NCBI GenBank assembly: GCA_030770535.1
Contig: JASVEC010000020.1
Coordinates: forward strand, 1 to 64,000
DNA: 64,000 nt
Reading direction: 5' to 3'
Origin: Batkoa obscura
Taxonomy: Eukaryota > Entomophthoromycota > Entomophthoromycetes > Entomophthorales > Batkoaceae
The notes below the pieces were generated by a model. The model was not told the origin of the DNA and made no database searches. It worked only from the letters and a program-made list of their open reading frames with translations. The position numbers and the translations under genes are program-made. How positions within the stretch are numbered: position 1 is the first letter of the stretch; every line of letters starts with the position of its first letter. Shown here one piece after another: positions 59,300-64,000 of this stretch.

Positions 59300-59777
59300 A
59301 TGGGCAAGCAGGAAGGAGATACCACAATTACCACTGGGGAAGTCAATCTCAACGAAATAGTCAGCAAGGTCTGGGAATCCTACCAAAAGAGCACGACTAA
59401 CAATCTAAAATTGATCGATGTTTATATGATGTTTATTTTATTAACTGGTATATTACAGTTCATTTATTTACTTTTAGCGGGTACTTTTCCATATAACGCT
59501 TTCTTAGCTGGGTTTATTTCAACTGTTGGGAGTTTTACATTGGCCGGTAAGTTATTTACCTTCGTGTATTTATATAGAGATGCTAATGTTTTTTTAATAG
59601 CTAACCTTAGGATCCAAGTCAATCCAAAAAATAGTGAGTTTACTCATATATCTCCTATGAGGTAGTTTTAGTTTATAATATTCATACTAGTTTATTTAAT
59701 TGATTTATAGAGCTTTTGGAGACTTTATTTTTTGTAACATAATTTTACTCTTTTTTGTTACAAACTTTTTAGGATAA
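59300..59777 (+). CDS. OST2: Oligosaccharyltransferase subunit DAD1/Ost2
   Basis: Three exons (59300-59546, 59601-59661, 59711-59777) give 124 aa. After a short cytosolic start come LIDVYMMFILLTGILQFIYL and PYNAFLAGFISTVGSF; splicing joins FTLA to ANLRIQVNPKN, and the last exon gives AFGDFIFCNIILFF and ends NFLG, the family ending. Ost2/DAD1 is a small membrane subunit of the ER oligosaccharyltransferase for N-glycosylation. Intron 1 (54 nt) is a multiple of three with no stop in frame, so an unspliced reading adds 18 residues with no family counterpart; the spliced form fits the family. Confidence 0.94.
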
Positions 59778-60719
59778 AAAAGGACAGGTTATTGAAATAT
59801 CTCGTTAACTTTAAATGCATTATTAATAAAATATTACAATCTTAACTATTTTAACTTACTTCATGCAGAGAAAGATGTTTATATAATAAAATTGTAAATA
59901 ATATGTATCTTTAAATGCTTTAATGAAATTAGTAGTATGAGTAAAATAAATAAGCCCAAATGAATGATATATAATACAAAATTAGATGTTTAAATACGAA
60001 TACCTTATAAAAGAAGCACATTGAACTGGATAATTTTTTTTGAAAAATGTATATTTACATATTCTTTACATTATTTTAACAAATTTAATTATAGATCAGT
60101 ATCTTAAAATGTTGTTTAACTATTCGAATTTGAAGATAATAAGCTAAAAATGTATAAGTGAGACTGTACTTCGTAACATCCAGCTGTACTACCTCAATTA
60201 TATAAGTACAACCGGTGTAGCAACGCTATCAGTCAAAAGTTTCATGCCATATTTAATTAATTCTTAATTTGAAATCTTATATACATCCAATTAGTTAGAA
60301 TTTATAAAACTTTAACTAGTTAAGCTTTTTAAATTTAACATTAAATAGCTTACATGGCCTTGTATAGGACTTAGCTCACTAAATATTCGAGATTTGAAAA
60401 ATATTACTTTACTTCAAATTATTGCGAAAAGCTAAATTTAGATCAAATTACTCATTGACAACAAAGGCTTAAAACCATAGCACTCATTTTTTATTACATC
60501 ATTCTTTGCATTGTAAGCTAACTCGATTTAATTTCAACCAATAATAATGGCCAAGTATTAGCTAAAATTATGAGCTCCAGAACAATTGATTGGTTCTTAA
60601 TGTGATTGACCGCCTAAAAATAATCGACAAATTATTGGTTGAAAGAAATTATAAATAGCTTTAGTAATTGCATTATTTTTAATTTTTAATTTTTTTTGAA
60701 GAACTTTAACTAACATAAA
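59778..60719. other. Intergenic region and SR-gene promoter
   Basis: About 940 bp without an ORF. Bases 60170-60250 are slightly less AT-rich but show no recognisable structure. The proximal 200 bp carry several CCAAT boxes, two of them as an inverted repeat listed separately. Confidence 0.5.
60532..60644. promoter_or_regulatory. Perfect 14-bp inverted repeat of a CCAAT box upstream of the SR gene
   Basis: TTTCAACCAATAAT at 60532-60545 and its exact reverse complement ATTATTGGTTGAAA at 60631-60644 flank an 85-bp loop, 75 bp before the start codon. Another ATTGG box (TTGATTGGTTC near 60588) lies between. Likely paired NF-Y sites; function inferred. Confidence 0.5.
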
Positions 60720-62046
60720 ATGGGTACCCGTGTATATTTTGGTCGTTTACCACGCGATACTCGTGAAAGAGACATTGAAAAACTTTTACGTGGGTATGGT
60801 GAGCTTAGAGAAATCCATTTAAGAAATGGTTATGGCTTTGTGGTATTATTGTTATTATTTTATTTATCATTCCAACTTATTAATTATTTTATTAGGAATT
60901 TCGTGACTCAAGAGATGCTGATGACGCAGTCTATGAACTTGACGGACGTGACTTCCTCGGTGAAAGGTAAACTATTATTTTAGTTAAATAAGATAAACCT
61001 AATAAATAAATAGAATTATTGTCCAATATGCTAGAGGTGGTGGTCGTACCTATCGTGAGTAAGTGATCTTATACTATATCATCTAATAATTACTTAATAA
61101 TACTATTAGAACATCCTTTAATCGTCCAAACCCGCCAGTTCATACCAATAATCGAGTAATTGTGGATAATGTCCCTACTTCAGCTAGTTGGCAGGTAAGT
61201 AGCAATTATTAAATTAAGTTAAAAAGTATACAAACAAGGAATAAGATATTTATTTTAAATGTCATAGTTTTCTTTGTTTGTCTTGGCCACGGCATAACCA
61301 TATTTGACCAAGTGCCAAGACTTCAAGATCCATTGACCAATTCCAGTTTGAGTCCAACCAAGCCAATCCAACATTAAATAATTAAAATTTGTAGAGTTAA
61401 ATTTAATTTTACCATTCCAATTATTAGGATCTTAAAGATTTTATGAAAAAGGCTGGTGAAGTTGCCTTTGCCGACTGTCATAAACAAAGAGAAGGCCAAG
61501 GGTAATTTATATCATTACCGTTATTAGTATTAATAATTTATTTAAATTTTAAATAGTGTTGTTGAATTCCATAGCCATGATGATATGAGATATGCTTTAG
61601 ATCGTCTTCAAGATGCTGAATTTAAAGGAAATAAACTTCGTTTAACTGATGTACTTTATATTAACCTATTTATTATTTATACTAATAATTTATAGGGTTC
61701 AACTAGAGGAGGACGTTCTCATCGTTCTAGATCTCCATCCTACTCCCGTTCTCCACCACGTCGTCGTAGACGCTCCCCATCTCGTTCACGCTCCCCACCA
61801 CGTCGTCGTGGACGTTCTCCTCGTCGTCGCTCTTACTCCCGTTCATTATCTCCTCGTGGACCTGCACGTGATCATTCTATTGATCGCTCCCCACGTGGTT
61901 CTTTATCTCCAGAAGATATCCCTAAACACAAGGAAGATCTTTCACCAAGAGGTGAACGTGAACATGAAGAACATCGTGAAAATGATTTAGATACTCGTTC
62001 TCCAGTCCAAGAAAGAGAAGATATCCCACCATCAGTTGATGAGTAA
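60720..62046 (+). CDS. SR splicing factor, two RRMs and an RS domain (SRSF4/5/6-like)
   Basis: Seven exons (60720-60842, 60896-60966, 61014-61058, 61110-61194, 61428-61501, 61557-61650, 61696-62046) give 280 aa. RRM1 starts RVYFGRLPRDTRERDIEKLL, with GYGFVEFRDSRDADDA and ERIIVQYARGG. RRM2 is the pseudo-RRM type (RVIVDNVPTSASWQDLKDF, GVVEFHSHDD). The RS tail carries SRSPPRRRRRSPSRSRSPPR and related runs, then a more acidic end. Such proteins define exons and recruit spliceosome components, and shuttle under SR-kinase control. Intron 4 (61195-61427, 233 nt) is far longer than the others and contains an antisense ORF at 61255-61374; alternatively it could hold an autoregulatory element, as in other SR genes. 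Confidence 0.92.
61255..61374 (-). CDS. Candidate 39-aa protein nested antisense in an SR-gene intron
   Basis: A complete ATG-to-TAA frame of 40 codons lies antisense in the middle of intron 4 of the SR gene, 60 nt from the donor and 53 nt from the acceptor. It starts MLDWLGWTQTGIGQWILKSW and ends KTNKENYDI. The composition differs sharply from the flanking intron (five Trp codons; GCC, GTG and AAG codons), and the low-AT stretch coincides with the ORF boundaries. AATAAA follows three bases after the stop. The middle (IGQWILKSWHLVKYGYAVA) could be a membrane or amphipathic helix, as in tiny mitochondrial or ER subunits, but I cannot assign a family. Confidence 0.5.
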   Translation of the reverse strand: MLDWLGWTQTGIGQWILKSWHLVKYGYAVAKTNKENYDI

Positions 62047-62471
62047 TTATATTATTAATTTTATTCAATTGCTGTAAAACACAATTTTTAACTCAACCTT
62101 TGTTGATAACTATTTTTGATTTATAAAACACTATCTAATAAAAAAATATTATTCTATCATTTACAAAATTGTAAAATATTTAGATAGTTTTAAATTTAAT
62201 TACTTTAAGTTATATTTAACATTGAATTATAATAGTTTAGTTAAATTGATATATCGAATTCTTATACATTTTATTTTATTTTTATATAATATAATATTTG
62301 GATTAAGTGCTTCAAAATATTAATTAATTTAAAAGTAATGAAAGTAATAAAATAAATGTGAATTATTTTACTAAAAGTTAAAAATTTAACATAATTAACA
62401 ATGATATTATTTTTGAGTTGTAGTTGAAAATAAAATAATTAATATCATTTAAATTATAAATTTTAATTGAC

Positions 62472-62578
62472 ATATGGGGATGTATTTTTGTGTTTAAGAA
62501 TTTTACTAACAAATTTTCCACTCAAATAGCGCTTAAAAGATGGAAAAAGTAATGAAGTCAAAAAAAACACTCCCATAT
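62472..62578 (+). mobile_element. Foldback MITE copy 15
   Basis: ATATGGGGATGTATTTTTGT to ACACTCCCATAT, core AAATAGCGCTTAAAAGATGG; close to consensus. Left member of a convergent pair. Confidence 0.92.
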
Positions 62579-62838
62579 ATTTATCTGAGATATAGTTTAG
62601 TTTCTTATTTGTAAAATTATTAATTTAATAAAAAGAACTAGTTCGCTTAATAAAAATGATGGTAAATATAAAATAAAACACTACAATGGTTTATTAGTAT
62701 TAAAATGTTGAAAAAAAGATGTTTAATGTATTTATATAATTTAATCTATAGATGACTAACTTCATATTTATAATAAAAATAAAAATAGTTTTAATATACA
62801 ATTCCAAAATAGATACTAAAATTCTAATAAATTTAAAT

Positions 62839-62947
62839 TTAATGGGAGTGTTTTCCTTGACTTCATTACTTTTTCCATTTTTTAAGTGCTATTTAAGCGG
62901 AAAATTTGTTAGTAAAATTCTTAAACACAAAAATACGTTCTCTAATT
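62839..62947 (-). mobile_element. Foldback MITE copy 16 (right end eroded)
   Basis: Left end AATGGGAGTGTTTTCCTTGA, core TTAAGTGCTATTTAAGCGG, right end ACGTTCTCTAAT. Opposite to copy 15, 260 bp away, and 117 bp before the second LACTB gene. Confidence 0.82.
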
Positions 62948-63064
62948 ATTTGGTTTTAAATTATACCGAAACCCCAAAGAATCAACGTAATCAAAACTTC
63001 AAAAAAGTATAAATATGAATATTAAAAAAACTACTAAAAAAAAACATTCAAAAACTCATAAGAA

Positions 63065-64000
63065 ATGAATAGTTTAACACCAGTAGTATTAGGCGTAAGT
63101 GTAGGTGCAGCTTACCTATTTAGTAGAATTTGTAAAAAAGATGAATTTAGTCCTTGGTATACTAAATACTTCAGTTTATTTCATCCAGAATATCCATTTC
63201 AATTGGACTATGATAAAGGTTATGAAAAAATAATGAAAATATTCAAAGATAATTGAGCAAGGAAGATAAGTAGGTGCTTCAGTTACTGTTTACTCTAATG
63301 GTAATAAAGTAGTGGATAGTTATGGTGGTTATCAAATCTTTGAAAAAAAGATCCCCTTCACTGAAAATACATTTTCTACTGTTTATTCAAGTACTAAGTT
63401 TATGGTATGTAATTATATTTTATTTTAATACTTTATTTTAATACTTTATTTTGACAGACAGCTTTAGTTGTTAGTAGATTAGTTGATCAAGGTTTACTTA
63501 ATTATAATGACAAAGTTACTAAATATTGGCCAGAATTTGGAAAGAATAATAAAGAGAATGTAACTATTGGAGATGTATTAAGACATGATGCTGGTATTCC
63601 ATATTTTGAAGAAGAAAACCCAACATATGATGATGCAAAAAATCCAGTTAAAATGAGAACTTTCCTTGAAAATGAAAAACATCATTTTGATGGTAAACCA
63701 GAACGTGCTTATCATGCCATTACACGAGGCTTTATTTTAAATGAAATCGTAAGAAGAGTCCATCCAAAAGGATATAGTATTGGAATGATTCATGAAAATG
63801 AACTTAATTTATTATTAAATAATGAATTTCATTTAGGATTAAGTAAAGAATTACAAGATAGACGTTCTAAATGGTATACTTATCCAATAGTTGACTTGTT
63901 CTCTGTATTTTTTCTACCAAAAGCTTTATTAGGTGATAAAAAGTATACATTTAATCCTAAACTCTTAGGTAAAGATTCTATGCTTTCTAAAATCATGAAG
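63065..64000 (+). CDS. LACTB-type beta-lactamase-fold protein (paralogue 2), cut by the window end
   Basis: Partial gene starting MNSLTPVVLGVSVGAAYLFS with the same N-terminal hydrophobic segment and FSPWYTKYFSLFHPEY as paralogue 1. The catalytic motif is STVYSSTKFM and the tyrosine motif YHAITRG. An intron at 63405-63457 sits at the homologous place after the SxxK motif. Before that the frame is interrupted near 63254-63270. A GT-AG intron at 63219-63270 (52 nt) restores it, joining LDYDK to VGASVTVYSNG, but the skipped part resembles a helix that paralogue 1 encodes. So this is either a gene that converted a damaged exon segment into an intron or a decaying copy. Conservation downstream, where no lesion is seen, favours function. 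Confidence 0.75.

Larger units (their letters stand above)
62047..63064. other. Intergenic region with a MITE pair
   Basis: AT-rich. Besides MITE copies 15 and 16 no feature is supported; the frame at 62752-63012 runs across copy 16 and is chance. Confidence 0.5.

Noticed and set aside
60170-60250. tRNA or structured RNA
   Set aside because: Slightly less AT-rich but no cloverleaf, box A/B or stable stem could be drawn.
62752-63012. 86-codon frame before LACTB2
   Set aside because: It runs through MITE copy 16; not a gene.

Overview
The window is the left end of a eukaryotic chromosome. It opens with about 767 bp of unbroken CCCTAA repeats (TTAGGG telomere) and then runs inward through strongly AT-rich DNA carrying about 29 protein genes. 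Introns are very short (mostly 45-60 nt, GT-AG) and intergenic spacers run from 7 bp to about 3.4 kb. Two secreted AA11-type lytic polysaccharide monooxygenases (chitin-active family), a Tsr4-type PDCD2, an Mtc1-like protein and a fungal-style complex I MWFE subunit point to a fungus. Retention of an augmin-like subunit and the extreme AT content suggest an early-diverging lineage. That placement is inference; no species is claimed.

Layout. 1-2.7 kb: telomere, subtelomeric DNA and a nest of four copies of a small foldback transposon. 2.7-10.4 kb: an unknown gene, a DHX33/Dhr2-like DEAH helicase, a gp78-like membrane RING E3 ligase and ATG8. 11-19.6 kb: an accessory block with two AA11 LPMO paralogues, a DsbA/HCCA-isomerase-like protein, a LACTB-type serine beta-lactamase-fold protein and clathrin light chain. 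19.9-46.3 kb: mostly housekeeping genes: an F-box protein, TSR4/PDCD2, histone H4, importin alpha, NDUFA1, an augmin-like coiled coil, ribosomal protein uL14, NAA20, a CorA-like transporter, a secreted repeat protein, a USP10-like protease, RPB9, an Mtc1-like protein and V-ATPase subunit A. 46.3-49.7 kb: gene-free, with transposon copies and a compositionally different degraded stretch. 49.7-62 kb: BRD8-like bromodomain protein, branched-chain aminotransferase, NOC3, ARPC3, DAD1/OST2 and an SR splicing factor. 63 kb to the end: a second LACTB paralogue cut by the window edge.

The genes do not form one pathway. The recurring themes are ubiquitin and autophagy (gp78, USP10, F-box, ATG8), RNA and ribosome biogenesis (DEAH helicase, NOC3, TSR4, SR protein), and secreted or surface functions near the telomere.

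Points that may be new: a 39-codon ORF antisense inside an SR-gene intron with its own AATAAA; a LACTB paralogue in which a decayed coding segment coincides with a 52-nt GT-AG intron; a foldback element with 16 copies, eight of them in four convergent pairs; and an unannotated coding-like stretch next to RPB9. I found no defence island, CRISPR array, tRNA or rRNA.
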